Origin: Streptomyces pilosus
GTDB lineage: Bacteria > Actinomycetota > Actinomycetes > Streptomycetales > Streptomycetaceae
Assembly: GCF_014649835.1 (NCBI RefSeq)
Contig: NZ_BMTU01000009.1
Location: 124,001 to 188,000, forward strand
Length of the DNA stretch: 64,000 bases
Direction of reading: 5' to 3'
The notes beneath the pieces were generated by a model that did not search any database, was not told where the DNA came from, and was given only the letters and a program-made list of their open reading frames with translations. How positions within the stretch are numbered: the stretch's first letter is position 1; each line of letters opens with the position of its first letter. Made by a program: the position numbers and the translations under genes. This document shows, piece after piece, positions 7,545 through 18,156 of the stretch.

Positions 7545-9343
7545 GCGGCGCCCGCGCGAAGGGGCCGAAGAAGCGGGACCTCGCGCTGGAGGCGTTCGAG
7601 GCGGGACTCGGACTGGTGCGGACCAACCCCGCGCTGAACGCCGTCGAGTTCGACGTCTGCCGCCGGGAGGACTGCGAGCTGGCGCCCCGCGACGGGCTGG
7701 TCCGCGTGGACTCCGAGGCCGTGCTGCACGCCCACCCGGACCGCATGGCCGACCCGGGCGCGTGGGCGTGGGCCCTCGCGCACGCCGTCCTCCACCTCGG
7801 CTTCGGCCACGTCCCGGCCGCCCGGGGCAGCCGCGAACAGCCCGACCGTAGCGAGCTCGCCGCCCGCTGCGTCGTCGTCAACCGCTTCCTGCTCGGCTTC
7901 CCCGTCGGCAGGACCCCCGACCACCTGCCCGCCTCCTACCCCGACGGCGACGAGGAGCGGCTCGCCGCGCGCTGGCGCCGCGACGGCGTCCCGGCCGTGT
8001 ACGAGCGGTGCGGCACGGCCGGCGGCGAGGCCGACCTGTTCCTCCAGGAGTGGCACAGCTACTACGGGCAGCCGCCGGACCACCAGCTGGCGTTCGCCAC
8101 CGCCCTCACCCGCACCGTGTCCGCCGCGATGGACATGGCGGGCGGCCGCCGCGACAGCCTGGACGGCAAGCCGGCCCCACGGCACCCCTGGGAGCGGGCG
8201 CTCGGCTGGTTCGTCTCCTCCTACCCGCTGCTCGGCGGCATCGCCTCCGGCATCACCCTCGTCGCCGACGCCGAACTGGCCCGCGCCCACGGCATCTCCG
8301 TCGCGGCCGTCGACGCCGCGGCCGGCGAGATCTACGTCAACCCGCTGCGGCGCTTCGAGGAGGAGGAGTGGCGGTTCGTCCTCGCCCACGAGATGCTGCA
8401 CGCCGCGCTGCGCCACGGCGACCGCCTCGGCGGACGCGACCCGTTCCTGTTCAACGTGGCCTGCGACTTCGTCGTCAACGGCTGGCTGGCGGAGATGCGG
8501 GTCGGCACCATGCCGGAGGGCCTGCTGTACGACAAGGACCTCGCCGGGCTGTCCGCCGAGGAGGTCTACGACCGCGTCGCGGGCGACCCGCGCCGCGTCC
8601 GGCGCTTCGCCACCCCGCGCGGCAGAGGGGTCGGCGACATCCTCGGCGAGCCCCTCGGCCCGCCCCGCGACCTCGCCGACCTCGACGGCTTCTACCGGCG
8701 CGGCCTCGCCCAGGGCCTGGACCTGCACGACCGGCAGGAGCGCGGCTTCCTGCCCGCCGGCCTGGTCCAGGAGATCCGGGCGCTCAGTCACCCCCCGGTG
8801 CCCTGGGACGCCCGGCTCGCCCGCTGGTTCGACGAGTTCGTGCCGAGGCCCGAACCGCTCCGGTCGTACGCCCGTCCCTCCCGCCGTCAGGCGTCCACCC
8901 CCGACATTCCCCGCGCGGGCCGGTACTTCCCGCCCGAGGAGGTCGCCCGCTGCACCTTCGGCGTCGTCCTGGACACCTCCGGGTCCATGGACCGCGTCCT
9001 GCTCGGCAAGGCGCTCGGCGCCATCGCCTCCTACGCCGAGGCCCGCGACGTGCCGGCCGCCCGCGTGGTGTTCTGCGACGCGGCGCCGCACGACGCGGGA
9101 TACCTCCCGGTCACCGAGATCGCCGGACGGGTGCGGGTGCGCGGCCGGGGCGGCACCGTCCTCCAGCCCGGCATCGACTTCCTCCAGCGCGCCGACGACT
9201 TCCCCGCCACCGCGCCCGTCCTGGTGATCACCGACGGCTGGTGCGACGACGTGCTGCGCGTCCGGCGCGAGCACGCGTACCTGATCCCGCAGGGCGCGCG
9301 GCTGCCGTTCACCGCGAGGGGGCCCGTCTTCCGGGTGAGTTGA
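7541..9343 (+). CDS. VWA-like and HEMLH metallopeptidase-like protein (DUF2201 type), MoxR partner
   Basis: A 600-residue protein coupled to the MoxR ATPase by a GTGA overlap. The N-terminal and central part resembles putative metallopeptidases: residues about 280-290 read LAHEMLHAALRH, a H-E-x-x-H zinc motif followed by a third histidine, and an earlier ALAHAVLHLGFGH lacks the glutamate and looks like a degenerate duplicate of the same motif. The C-terminal 140 residues form a VWA-like domain with GVVLDTSGSM (the D-x-S-G-S metal-ion-dependent adhesion site) and VITDGW. Together with the ATPase it forms a standard MoxR-VWA module. Longer in-frame extension to 6416 is the antisense-type shadow over the ATPase gene and was not used. 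Confidence 0.86.
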   Translation: MSGARAKGPKKRDLALEAFEAGLGLVRTNPALNAVEFDVCRREDCELAPRDGLVRVDSEAVLHAHPDRMADPGAWAWALAHAVLHLGFGHVPAARGSREQPDRSELAARCVVVNRFLLGFPVGRTPDHLPASYPDGDEERLAARWRRDGVPAVYERCGTAGGEADLFLQEWHSYYGQPPDHQLAFATALTRTVSAAMDMAGGRRDSLDGKPAPRHPWERALGWFVSSYPLLGGIASGITLVADAELARAHGISVAAVDAAAGEIYVNPLRRFEEEEWRFVLAHEMLHAALRHGDRLGGRDPFLFNVACDFVVNGWLAEMRVGTMPEGLLYDKDLAGLSAEEVYDRVAGDPRRVRRFATPRGRGVGDILGEPLGPPRDLADLDGFYRRGLAQGLDLHDRQERGFLPAGLVQEIRALSHPPVPWDARLARWFDEFVPRPEPLRSYARPSRRQASTPDIPRAGRYFPPEEVARCTFGVVLDTSGSMDRVLLGKALGAIASYAEARDVPAARVVFCDAAPHDAGYLPVTEIAGRVRVRGRGGTVLQPGIDFLQRADDFPATAPVLVITDGWCDDVLRVRREHAYLIPQGARLPFTARGPVFRVS

Positions 9344-9441
9344 GCCGTGATGTGATCGGATGGGGGAGGGCGCCCGGTGATCCGGGCACCCGGACCGAGC
9401 ACCCCCGGACACACGGCCGGACTTTTTCGAAAGGATGCGTC

Positions 9442-9870
9442 ATGGCAGCCACGCGCTCCGCACACACCGTTTGGGAAGGCAGTCTCTTCAAGGGCAGCGG
9501 GGTCGTCGCCTTCGACTCCTCCGGCGCCATCGCCGAGCAGCCGGTCACCTGGGCGTCGCGTGCCGAGGAGGCGAACGGCAGGACCAGCCCGGAGGAGCTG
9601 ATCGCCGCAGCGCACTCCAGCTGCTTCTCCATGGCCCTGTCCAACGGACTCGACAAGGCGGGCACCCCGCCGACCAGGCTGACCACCTCCGCCGACGTCA
9701 CCTTCGTGCCCGGCGAGGGCATCACCGGCATCCACCTCACCGTCGAGGGCACCGTCCCCGGCCTGGACGAGTCCGGTTTCGTCGCCGCGGCCGAGGACGC
9801 CAAGGTGAACTGCCCGGTCAGCCAGGCACTGAAGGGCACGAACATCACCCTGACGGCGAAGCTCGCCTGA
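9442..9870 (+). CDS. OsmC/Ohr family peroxiredoxin
   Basis: A 142-residue OsmC-type hydroperoxide reductase that reduces organic peroxides with two cysteines. Both are present: Cys61 in IAAAHSSCFSMALS and Cys124 in KVNCPVSQAL, in the spacing of E. coli OsmC. The length fits the OsmC rather than the somewhat different Ohr subgroup, as does the N-terminal VWEGSLFKGSG. ATG 9442 follows AAAGGA by about seven bases. The gene stands alone, with a strong hairpin 22 bases after its stop. Confidence 0.93.
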   Translation: MAATRSAHTVWEGSLFKGSGVVAFDSSGAIAEQPVTWASRAEEANGRTSPEELIAAAHSSCFSMALSNGLDKAGTPPTRLTTSADVTFVPGEGITGIHLTVEGTVPGLDESGFVAAAEDAKVNCPVSQALKGTNITLTAKLA

Positions 9871-9891
9871 TCCGCTCGCCGCGCCGGGCGA

Positions 9892-9923
9892 CCGCGGGCC
9901 GCCCCGTCCGGGGCGGCCCGCGG
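9892..9923 (+). terminator. Hairpin terminator after osmC
   Basis: A 14-bp perfect inverted repeat (CCGCGGGCCGCCCC, loop GTCC) lies between the osmC-like gene and the glycerophosphodiesterase gene. There is no T-tract, as is usual in Streptomyces. It ends 26 bases before the next ATG. Confidence 0.6.
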
Positions 9924-9949
9924 CACGTCACCCCCCGGGAGCCGACACC

Positions 9950-10693
9950 ATGACGCCACGCCCCGCCGTCTCCGCGCACCGCGGAGGCACCGAGCGCGCC
10001 GCCCCGGCCACCTGGGAGGCGTACGAGGACGCGCTCGCCTCGGGCGCGGAGTACGCCGAGATGGACGTGCGGCGCACCGCGGACGGCGTCCTCGTCGTCC
10101 ACCACGACGCCCGGGCGGGGCACACCGGGCCGCTGTTGTCCACGCTCACCCACGCCGAGCTGAACGCGCGCGCCGGGTACCCGGTGCCGGTCGTGGACGA
10201 GGTCATGGAACGGGTCGCCGGGAGGCTCGTCGCCCACCTGGACCTCAAGGAGACCGGATACGAGCGGGAGCTGATCGGCCGGGCGGTCGCCCTGCTCGGT
10301 GCGGACGGCTGCGTCGCCACCACCCTGGAGGACCGTTCGGTCGCCGCCGTCACCGCCGCCCACCCGCGGGTGCGCACCGCCCTCTCCCTGGGCCGCGACG
10401 GCAGGGGGCTCGGCCGGCGCCGCCTGGTCGCCACCCGGATCAGCGAGCTGCTGCCCATGCGCCGCGTGCGCGCCTGCGGCGCCCACGGGGTGGCCGTGCA
10501 CCAGCGTCTGGCCCGTGCCACCGTGCTGCGCGAGGCCGCGCGTCACAGACTGTTCACCATGGTGTGGACCGTCAACGAGGACGCGGCCCTGCGCGGCTTC
10601 CTCGCCGACCCGCGCGTGGACGTGCTGATCACGGACCGTCCCCGCCGGGCCGTGGAACTGCGCGGACTCACGGACGCCCGCACCCCCGGGTGA
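9950..10693 (+). CDS. Glycerophosphodiester phosphodiesterase (GDPD)
   Basis: A 247-residue cytosolic GDPD that hydrolyses glycerophosphodiesters to glycerol-3-phosphate and an alcohol. The general HR-G...E-x-D...DG-x-x-V-x-H-D signature is complete: SAHRGGTERAAPATWEAYEDA, YAEMDVRRTADGVLVVHHD. The catalytic pair would be the two histidines (in AHRG and HHD), with the two metal-binding acidic residues between. Later LDLKETG and FTMVWTVNEDAALRGFL are also typical family segments. No signal peptide is seen, so it probably acts on intracellular glycerophosphodiesters. A ribosome binding site CGGGAG precedes ATG 9950. Confidence 0.93.
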   Translation: MTPRPAVSAHRGGTERAAPATWEAYEDALASGAEYAEMDVRRTADGVLVVHHDARAGHTGPLLSTLTHAELNARAGYPVPVVDEVMERVAGRLVAHLDLKETGYERELIGRAVALLGADGCVATTLEDRSVAAVTAAHPRVRTALSLGRDGRGLGRRRLVATRISELLPMRRVRACGAHGVAVHQRLARATVLREAARHRLFTMVWTVNEDAALRGFLADPRVDVLITDRPRRAVELRGLTDARTPG

Positions 10694-10712
10694 CAACCAC
10701 CCGAACAAACCA

Positions 10713-10732
10713 TTGACAACAGGGCGCTCAAG
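10713..10732 (+). promoter_or_regulatory. HAIR-like HspR operator / -35 element upstream of dnaK
   Basis: TTGAC (10713-10717), nine bases, then CTCAAG (10727-10732). HspR's HAIR element is CTTGAGT-N7-ACTCAAG, which also places nine bases between TTGAG and CTCAA. The right half matches 6 of 7, the left half about 4 of 7. The left half also forms TTGACA, a good -35 box; 17 bases on is a weak -10 (TGTGCT). Confidence 0.5.
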
Positions 10733-10789
10733 TTTTGTGCTGGAAGGTGCCGGAAGTGCGGAGAGGTGCCCTGGCGGAAGGGGACAGCG

Positions 10790-12660
<1,871 letters not shown>

Positions 12661-12664
<4 letters not shown>

Positions 12665-12687
12665 ACCGGGCCCGCCCCCCGGTTCAG
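12661..12687. terminator. Bidirectional terminator carrying both stop codons
   Basis: CTGAACCGG (12661-12669) and CCGGTTCAG (12679-12687) form a perfect 9-bp stem. Each arm contains a TGA used as a stop codon: that of dnaK (12662-12664, plus strand) and that of the convergent regulator (12686-12684, minus strand). Confidence 0.75.
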
Positions 12688-13547
12688 TAGTGCTCCCGGC
12701 ACTCCCGCAGCAGCTTCTCGGTGCGCTGGGCCGAGGCCGCCCGCGCGGTCATGTGGTCCAGCACCTCCAGGTGCACCGCGACCTCCTTGCGGGAGTCCAG
12801 GTACAGCGCACCGGTCAGGTACTCGGTGAACACCATGTCCGGCAGCTCCGGCTCGCCGAAGCGGAACAGCGAGAAGGGCGCGTAGGTGCCCGGGTGCGGC
12901 CCGTCCGCGAACTCGGCGATCTGCAGGGTGATCCGGTCCCGTTCGGAGTACTCGAGCAGCTTGTCGAGCTGGTCGCGCATCACCCGGCCGTCGATGCTCA
13001 CCGGGCGGCGCAGCACCGTCTCCTCCATCAGCACCCACAGGTGCGGGGGGTCGGCCCGCTCCAGCAGCCGCTGGCGCTCCATGCGCAGCGAGACGTGCCG
13101 TTCGACCGCGTCCGGGCCCGCGGTGCCGATCGTCCCGGCCTCCAGGACGGCGCGCGCGTAGTCCTCCGTCTGGAGCAGCCCCGGCACGAAGTGCGGCTCG
13201 TAGGAACGGATGATGCGGGCGGCGCCCTCCAGGCTCACGTACAGGCTGAACCACTCGGGCAGCACGTCGTGGTACCGCTGCCACCAGCCCGGCCGGTTCG
13301 CCTCCTCGGCGAGCTCCACGAACGCCAGGGACTCGCTGTCGGGCACCCCGTACGCGGTCAGCAGCAGCTGGACGTAGGGAATCTTCAGCGCGACCTCGGC
13401 GGTCTCCATCCGCCGCACGGTGGCCGGGGCCACCCGCAGGATCCGGGCCGCCTCCTCCCGCGAGAGGCCGGCGGCCTCCCGCAGCTCCTGCAGCCGCCTT
13501 CCCAGAACCACCTGGCCCACGGTCGGTGCGGCCCGCCGCTCACTCAC
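12684..13547 (-). CDS. XRE/Scr1-type helix-turn-helix regulator with DUF5753
   Basis: A 287-residue regulator of the large Streptomyces XRE-DUF5753 family. Residues 10-75 form the HTH (LGRRLQELREAAGLSREEAARILRVAPATVRRMETAEVALKIPYV, a LRE-AAG-LS-EEAAR pattern). The rest is the DUF5753 domain: SYEPHFVPGLLQTEDYARAV, RMERQRLL, LPDMVFTEYLTGALYLDSRKEV are diagnostic. Start chosen at GTG 13547 behind GGGGAGG; the frame is open upstream to 13610 but lacks a ribosome binding site. Such genes often sit beside a small DUF397 partner; none is present here. Its role cannot be inferred from the neighbours. Confidence 0.87.
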   Translation of the reverse strand: MSERRAAPTVGQVVLGRRLQELREAAGLSREEAARILRVAPATVRRMETAEVALKIPYVQLLLTAYGVPDSESLAFVELAEEANRPGWWQRYHDVLPEWFSLYVSLEGAARIIRSYEPHFVPGLLQTEDYARAVLEAGTIGTAGPDAVERHVSLRMERQRLLERADPPHLWVLMEETVLRRPVSIDGRVMRDQLDKLLEYSERDRITLQIAEFADGPHPGTYAPFSLFRFGEPELPDMVFTEYLTGALYLDSRKEVAVHLEVLDHMTARAASAQRTEKLLRECREHY

Positions 13548-13649
13548 GCCACGCCTCCCCAACGCGCCCGGGCATGCGCTCAGTCTGTCATGTTCCTCCG
13601 ACACTCTCACGAGCCGAGGGGAAGCGCCCTGTTTCCCTGCTCCCCACCA

Positions 13650-13670
13650 CGATTACCCGGCGGGTAATCG
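13650..13670. promoter_or_regulatory. 21-bp palindrome in regulator/membrane-protein intergenic region
   Basis: CGATTACCC-GGC-GGGTAATCG, perfect 9-bp arms. It sits between two divergent genes (XRE regulator, start 13547, and membrane protein, start 13784). The core TTACC-N5-GGTAA looks like a TetR-family operator. Confidence 0.45.
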
Positions 13671-13783
13671 ACCCGGACGGGCCCTGACGGGATCGTGGAC
13701 GTACCGGGTTCCGGGCCGGCGCACTCCGGCCCGGGACCCGGCCCGAACCCGCCCCGAACGACCCCGACGGAGGGTGATCCACC

Positions 13784-14209
13784 ATGTCCACGACCCAGCT
13801 CGCCGTACTCGCCCGGACCGTGGAGCCGCAGCGGATGCTGCGCCGCTTCCTCGCCCTCGACGCCGCGGTGACCGGCGCCAACGCGCTCGCCTACCTCACC
13901 CTGTCGGGTCCCCTCGGACGCCTGTTCGGTGCCGGCTCCGGTCTGCTGCTCGGTCTGGGCGCGTTCCTCGCGGTGTACACGGCGGGCGTGGCCCTGCTGG
14001 CCGCCCGGCCGCATCCGCCGACGACCGGCGTGCGGATCGTCGTCGAGGCCAACCTCGCCTGGACGGCGGTGAGTCTGGCCGCCCTCGCCCTGTGGCTCAC
14101 CCCGACCGCGGCGGGCGCGGTGTGGACGGTCCTCCAGGCGCTCACCGTGGCGGGTTTCGCCGTGCTCCAGCACATGGCCCTGAGAGCACGTCAGCTCAAC
14201 CAGGACTGA
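13784..14209 (+). CDS. Small four-helix membrane protein of unknown function
   Basis: A 141-residue protein with about four hydrophobic segments: FLALDAAVTGANALAYLTL near residue 22, LGLGAFLAVYTAGVALLA near 56, TAVSLAALALWLT near 95, and AVWTVLQALTVAGFAVLQ near 110. The layout resembles small integral membrane proteins common in actinomycetes and annotated as hypothetical. GGAGGG precedes ATG 13784 by ten bases. Its last 19 bases overlap the 3' end of the convergent XRE gene. An unusual palindrome lies 114 bases upstream. No function is claimed. Confidence 0.75.
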   Translation: MSTTQLAVLARTVEPQRMLRRFLALDAAVTGANALAYLTLSGPLGRLFGAGSGLLLGLGAFLAVYTAGVALLAARPHPPTTGVRIVVEANLAWTAVSLAALALWLTPTAAGAVWTVLQALTVAGFAVLQHMALRARQLNQD

Positions 14210-15012
14210 AGGTACTTGGCCGTCGCCGGGTCCGCAGGGAGCAGCGTCTCCACGGCCAGCTCGGCGACGGTCACGTCCATCGGGGTGTTGAACGTCGAGA
14301 TCGACGACACGAACGACAGCCGGCGCCCCTCGTGCTCGATCACCATCGGCAGCGCGAAGTACGCCACCGGCTCCTCCGGCTCCTCCGCGAGCCGCTCGCC
14401 GCTCTCGGGGACCGGATAGGCCGAGACCTCCTCGTACAGCGCCCGCAGCGGCTCGGAGCGGTGCAGCGCGATGTGCCGCCGCATCTGCTCCAGCAGGTGG
14501 CCGCGCCACTCCCGCAGGTTCAGGATCCGCGGCGCCAGCCCCCGCGGGTGCAGGGTGAGCCGCACCGCGTTCAGCGGCGGCTCCAGCAGTTCCTCGGGCA
14601 CCCCGTCGAACAGGGCCATGACGCCCCGGTTGGCCGCCACGACGTCGTACCTGGCGTCCACCACCAGCGCCGGATACGGCTCGAAGCCGCCGATCAGCCG
14701 CTGGATGCCGTCCCGCAGCGCGTCCAGCGAGGGATCGTCCAGCGGGGTGTGCGGGAACCGGGGCGCGTAACCGGCCGCCAGCAGCAGCGCGTTGCGCTCC
14801 CGCATCGGGACCTCCAGCTGCTCGGCGAGCCGCAGCACCATCTCCTCGCTGGGCCGGGAGCGGCCGGTCTCGATGAAGCTGATGTGCCGGGCGGAGGAGT
14901 CGGCACGCAGGGCCAGCTCCAGCTGGCTGACCCGCCGCTGCTCGCGCCAGGCACGCAGCAGCGGGCCCACGCCCTCGACGGTGGAAACGGCTCGGGACGG
15001 CACAGTGGTCAT
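14191..15012 (-). CDS. XRE regulator with MmyB-like ligand-binding domain
   Basis: A 273-residue transcription regulator. Residues 15-75 are an XRE helix-turn-helix (LLRAWREQRRVSQLELALRADSSARHISFIETGRSRPS), and the rest is an MmyB-like domain (PYPALVVDARYDVVAANRGVMALF), which in this family binds a fatty acid-like ligand and folds like a PAS domain. ARHISFIETGRSRPSEEMVL is the hallmark recognition helix of the family. It is divergent from the pterin dehydratase gene (129 bases apart) and convergent with the membrane protein, overlapping it by 19 bases; either may be its target. Confidence 0.88.
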   Translation of the reverse strand: MTTVPSRAVSTVEGVGPLLRAWREQRRVSQLELALRADSSARHISFIETGRSRPSEEMVLRLAEQLEVPMRERNALLLAAGYAPRFPHTPLDDPSLDALRDGIQRLIGGFEPYPALVVDARYDVVAANRGVMALFDGVPEELLEPPLNAVRLTLHPRGLAPRILNLREWRGHLLEQMRRHIALHRSEPLRALYEEVSAYPVPESGERLAEEPEEPVAYFALPMVIEHEGRRLSFVSSISTFNTPMDVTVAELAVETLLPADPATAKYLQSWLS

Positions 15013-15141
15013 GTCAGGACCGTAGTCGACGAGCGGCCGGACCGGGGAGTCGGACGCCGCGGGCCCGAGCCCCGGCGGCCCTCCTGTGGCAGCCTGGGAG
15101 CCCGGTACGAGCCCCCGTCACCCGTCGAAGGAGCGCAGGCC

Positions 15142-15447
15142 ATGCCCGTCGAACCGCTGTCGCAGAAGGAGATCGAGGACCGGCTGGCGCACCTGCCGGG
15201 CTGGTCCCTCGACGGGGACCGCCTCAGCCGCTCCTACCGGCTCGGCTCGCACTTCGCGGCGACGGCGATGGTCGTCCACATCGCCCAGGTCCAGGAGGAA
15301 CTGGACCACCACTCCGACCTCACCCTCGGCTACGACACCGTGTCCCTGTCCGTGCACACCCACAGCGCGGGCGGCACCGTCACCGCCAAGGACTTCGATC
15401 TCGCCCGCAGGGTGGAGGACCTGGCGCCCGGCCACGGTGCACACTGA
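15142..15447 (+). CDS. Pterin-4a-carbinolamine dehydratase-like protein (PhhB/DCoH)
   Basis: A 101-residue member of the 4a-hydroxytetrahydrobiopterin dehydratase family. The signature is visible: AHLPGWSLDGDRLSRSYRL, then FAATAMVVHIAQVQEELDHHSDLTLGYDTVSLSVHTHSAGGTVTAKDFDLARR, in which two His before D in LDHHSD and the His in HTH form the active site of the family. The enzyme recycles oxidised tetrahydropterin after aromatic-amino-acid hydroxylation. No phenylalanine hydroxylase is visible here. Start ATG 15142 lies nine bases after GAAGGAG; six bases separate its stop from the methyltransferase. Confidence 0.9.
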   Translation: MPVEPLSQKEIEDRLAHLPGWSLDGDRLSRSYRLGSHFAATAMVVHIAQVQEELDHHSDLTLGYDTVSLSVHTHSAGGTVTAKDFDLARRVEDLAPGHGAH

Positions 15448-15452
15448 GGCGC

Positions 15453-16226
15453 GTGCTGGACTACGACGAGGAAGCGGAGCGGTACGACGCCCTGCGCGGC
15501 GGTGAACCCCGCGCCGCGGCCGCCGCCGAGGCCGTCCTGGGTCTCGTGCCCCCCGGCGCGCGGGACCTGCTGGACGCGGCCTGCGGCACCGGCCTGGTGA
15601 CCCGGCGCTTCCCCGCCGCGCGCCCCGGCCTGCGGGTGACCGGGGTCGACCTGGCCCGGTCGATGACCCGGATGGCGGTGTCCCGGCTGCCGGGTGCCGT
15701 GGTCCGCGCGGACAGCCGCCGGCTGCCCTTCGGCGAGGCACGGTTCGACGCCGTGGTCACCGTGTGGCTGCTGCACCTCATGTCCGGCGCGGAGGACGTC
15801 CACGCGGTCGTCGGCGAATGCGCCCGCGTGCTGCGGCCCGGCGGCGTCTACGTCACCACCGTCGGCAAGGGCGCCTCCCACAACGTGGGCAGCGACATCG
15901 ACGCGGTCCTCGCCGCCCGCCCGGCCGGCCCGGTGTCCGACGCCCCCGCCGCCGTGGAGGCCTGCGCCGTGGCGCACGGGCTGCTCCCGGCGGGGGAGGC
16001 CCGCTTCCGCGGCCACGGCCAGGGCCGCAGTCCCCGCCGCACCATCGAGGACCTGCGCCGCGGCTGGTTCGTCACCCTGCCGCCCGGGCAGCCGATCGCG
16101 GAGGACTTCGCCGCCCGTCTGGCCGCGCTCCCCGACCCGGAACGCCCTCGCCCCGAACCGGTGTTCCGGCTCCGGGCGTACCGCAAGCCGGGGCCCGGCA
16201 ACCCGGGCGGCCCCGGCGGCGACTGA
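15453..16226 (+). CDS. Class I SAM-dependent methyltransferase
   Basis: A 257-residue soluble methyltransferase of the UbiE/Methyltransf_11 type. The SAM motif I is LLDAACGTGLVTRRF near residue 33, followed by a GVDLARSMTRMA segment (acidic residue for the ribose) and the post-I motif AVVTVWLLHLMSGAEDV. A substrate cannot be read. GTG 15453 starts five bases behind the dehydratase stop, so the two may be in one transcript. The product is cytosolic. The final proline/glycine-rich tail is disordered. Confidence 0.85.
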   Translation: MLDYDEEAERYDALRGGEPRAAAAAEAVLGLVPPGARDLLDAACGTGLVTRRFPAARPGLRVTGVDLARSMTRMAVSRLPGAVVRADSRRLPFGEARFDAVVTVWLLHLMSGAEDVHAVVGECARVLRPGGVYVTTVGKGASHNVGSDIDAVLAARPAGPVSDAPAAVEACAVAHGLLPAGEARFRGHGQGRSPRRTIEDLRRGWFVTLPPGQPIAEDFAARLAALPDPERPRPEPVFRLRAYRKPGPGNPGGPGGD

Positions 16227-16264
16227 GGGACGGAACCCGTCCGTCCTCCCAGGAGGTCCGTCCC

Positions 16265-18136
16265 GTGACCCACCCCCACAGGCACCGCAGACGCCGTGTC
16301 CTCCTCCCCGCGGCCCTCGCCGTCGCCGCACTGGCCGGAGCCGGCCCGACCGCGCTGACGCCGGCGTCCGCCGGGGCCGCCACCGCCCGCCAGGCCGAGG
16401 CGCTCGACCGGGGCGTCGTCAGCGTCCACACCGGCACCGGAAACCTGGTCGGCTGGCGCTGGCTCGGCACCGACCCGGACTCCGTCGCCTTCAACGTCTA
16501 CCGGGCCGGCACCAAGGTCAACGCCTCCCCGATCACCGGCTCCACCACCTACTTCCACTCCGGCGCCCCCTCCCACGCCGACTACACCGTCCGCGCGGTG
16601 GTCGACGGCACCGAGCAGGGCGACTCGGTGCACGCCGTCCAGTTCCGCAGCGGCTACAAGGACGTTCCCCTCAGCCCTCCGTCCGGCGGCACCACCCCCG
16701 ACGGCGTCGCCTACACCTACGAGGCCAACGACGCCTCCGTCGGCGACCTCGACGGCGACGGCGCCCTCGACTTCGTCCTCAAGTGGCAGCCCACCAACGC
16801 CAAGGACAACTCCCAGTCCGGCCACACCGGCAACACGATCGTCGACGGCATCAAGCTCGACGGCACCCGGCTGTGGCGCGTCGACCTGGGCCGCAACATC
16901 CGCTCCGGCGCCCACTACACGCAGTTCCAGGTGTACGACTACGACGGCGACGGCGAGGCGGAGGTCGCCATGAAGACCGCCGACGGGACGAGGGACGGCA
17001 CCGGCGCGGTCATCGGCGACTCCGCCGCCGACCACCGCAACTCCGGCGGGTACGTGCTCTCCGGACCCGAGTACCTGACGATGTTCCACGGCCGCACGGG
17101 CCGGGCGATGGCCACCGTCGACTACGTCCCGGCCCGCGGCACCGTCTCCTCCTGGGGCGACTCCTACGGCAACCGCGTCGACCGCTTCCTCGCCGGGACG
17201 GCCTACCTCGACGGCGCCCGCCCCTCCCTGATCATGGCGCGCGGCTACTACACCCGCACGGTGATCGCGGCCTGGGACTGGCGGGGCGGCGCCTTCACCC
17301 GCCGCTGGACCTTCGACACCAATTCCTCCACCAACAGCGGCAAGGGCTACGACGGCCAGGGCTCCCACAGCCTCTCCGTCGGGGACGTCGACCGCGACGG
17401 CCGGGACGAGATCGTCTACGGCTCGATGGCCGTGGACGACAACGGCAACGGCCTGTGGACGACGAGGACGGGGCACGGTGACGCCCAGCACCTCGGCGAC
17501 CTCGACCCGTCGACGTCCGGCCTGGAGTACTACAAGGTCTCCGAGTCCACGGGCCAGCCGGCCGCCCTCTACATCGACCCCGCGAGCGGCGCCGTCCGCT
17601 GGAAGCTCGCCGCCTGCTGCGACAACGGCCGCGGCGTCGCCGGGGACATCTGGGCGGGCGACCCCGGCCCCGAGATGTGGTCGTCCTCCGACGGCTCCGT
17701 CCGCGACGAAGGCGGCGGCACCAAGGGCCGCAAGCCCTCCTCCGCCAACTTCCTGGCCTGGTGGGACGGCGACCCAGTCCGCGAACTCCTGGACGGCACC
17801 CGCATCGACAAGTACGGCACGGCCTCCGACACCCGGCTGCTGACCGGCGCGGGCGTGGCGTCGAACAACGGCACCAAGGCCACGCCGGTACTGTCCGGCG
17901 ACATCCTCGGCGACTGGCGCGAGGAGGTCGTCTGGCGCACCGGTGACAACCGGGCCCTGCGCATCTACTCCACCCCCCACGACACCGACCGCCGCATCAC
18001 CACCCTCCTGCACGACACCCTCTACCGCACCTCCCTGGCCTGGCAGAACACCGCCTACAACCAGCCTCCGCACACCGGCTTCTTCCTGGGCGCGGACATG
18101 CCCACCCCACCGAGGCCGACGGTCTACACGCCCTGA
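16265..18136 (+). CDS. Secreted rhamnogalacturonan lyase (PL11)
   Basis: A 623-residue extracellular polysaccharide lyase that cleaves the rhamnogalacturonan I backbone of pectin by beta-elimination. A Sec signal peptide covers residues 1-39 (RRRRV...AALAVAALAGAGPTALTPASAGAA). The mature part follows the PL11 pattern: a short N-terminal beta-sandwich (RGVVSVHTGTGNLVGWRWLGTDP), then an eight-bladed propeller whose blades carry calcium-loop-like repeats (GDLDGDGALDFVLKW, YDGDGEAEVAMKT, GDVDRDGRDEIVY). GTG 16265 is preceded by AGGAGG with eight bases. It belongs with the cellulases downstream in a plant-cell-wall-degrading region. A strong hairpin terminates it 20 bases after the stop. Confidence 0.9.
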   Translation: MTHPHRHRRRRVLLPAALAVAALAGAGPTALTPASAGAATARQAEALDRGVVSVHTGTGNLVGWRWLGTDPDSVAFNVYRAGTKVNASPITGSTTYFHSGAPSHADYTVRAVVDGTEQGDSVHAVQFRSGYKDVPLSPPSGGTTPDGVAYTYEANDASVGDLDGDGALDFVLKWQPTNAKDNSQSGHTGNTIVDGIKLDGTRLWRVDLGRNIRSGAHYTQFQVYDYDGDGEAEVAMKTADGTRDGTGAVIGDSAADHRNSGGYVLSGPEYLTMFHGRTGRAMATVDYVPARGTVSSWGDSYGNRVDRFLAGTAYLDGARPSLIMARGYYTRTVIAAWDWRGGAFTRRWTFDTNSSTNSGKGYDGQGSHSLSVGDVDRDGRDEIVYGSMAVDDNGNGLWTTRTGHGDAQHLGDLDPSTSGLEYYKVSESTGQPAALYIDPASGAVRWKLAACCDNGRGVAGDIWAGDPGPEMWSSSDGSVRDEGGGTKGRKPSSANFLAWWDGDPVRELLDGTRIDKYGTASDTRLLTGAGVASNNGTKATPVLSGDILGDWREEVVWRTGDNRALRIYSTPHDTDRRITTLLHDTLYRTSLAWQNTAYNQPPHTGFFLGADMPTPPRPTVYTP

Positions 18137-18156
18137 ACCCCCGGCCGGCACGAACG

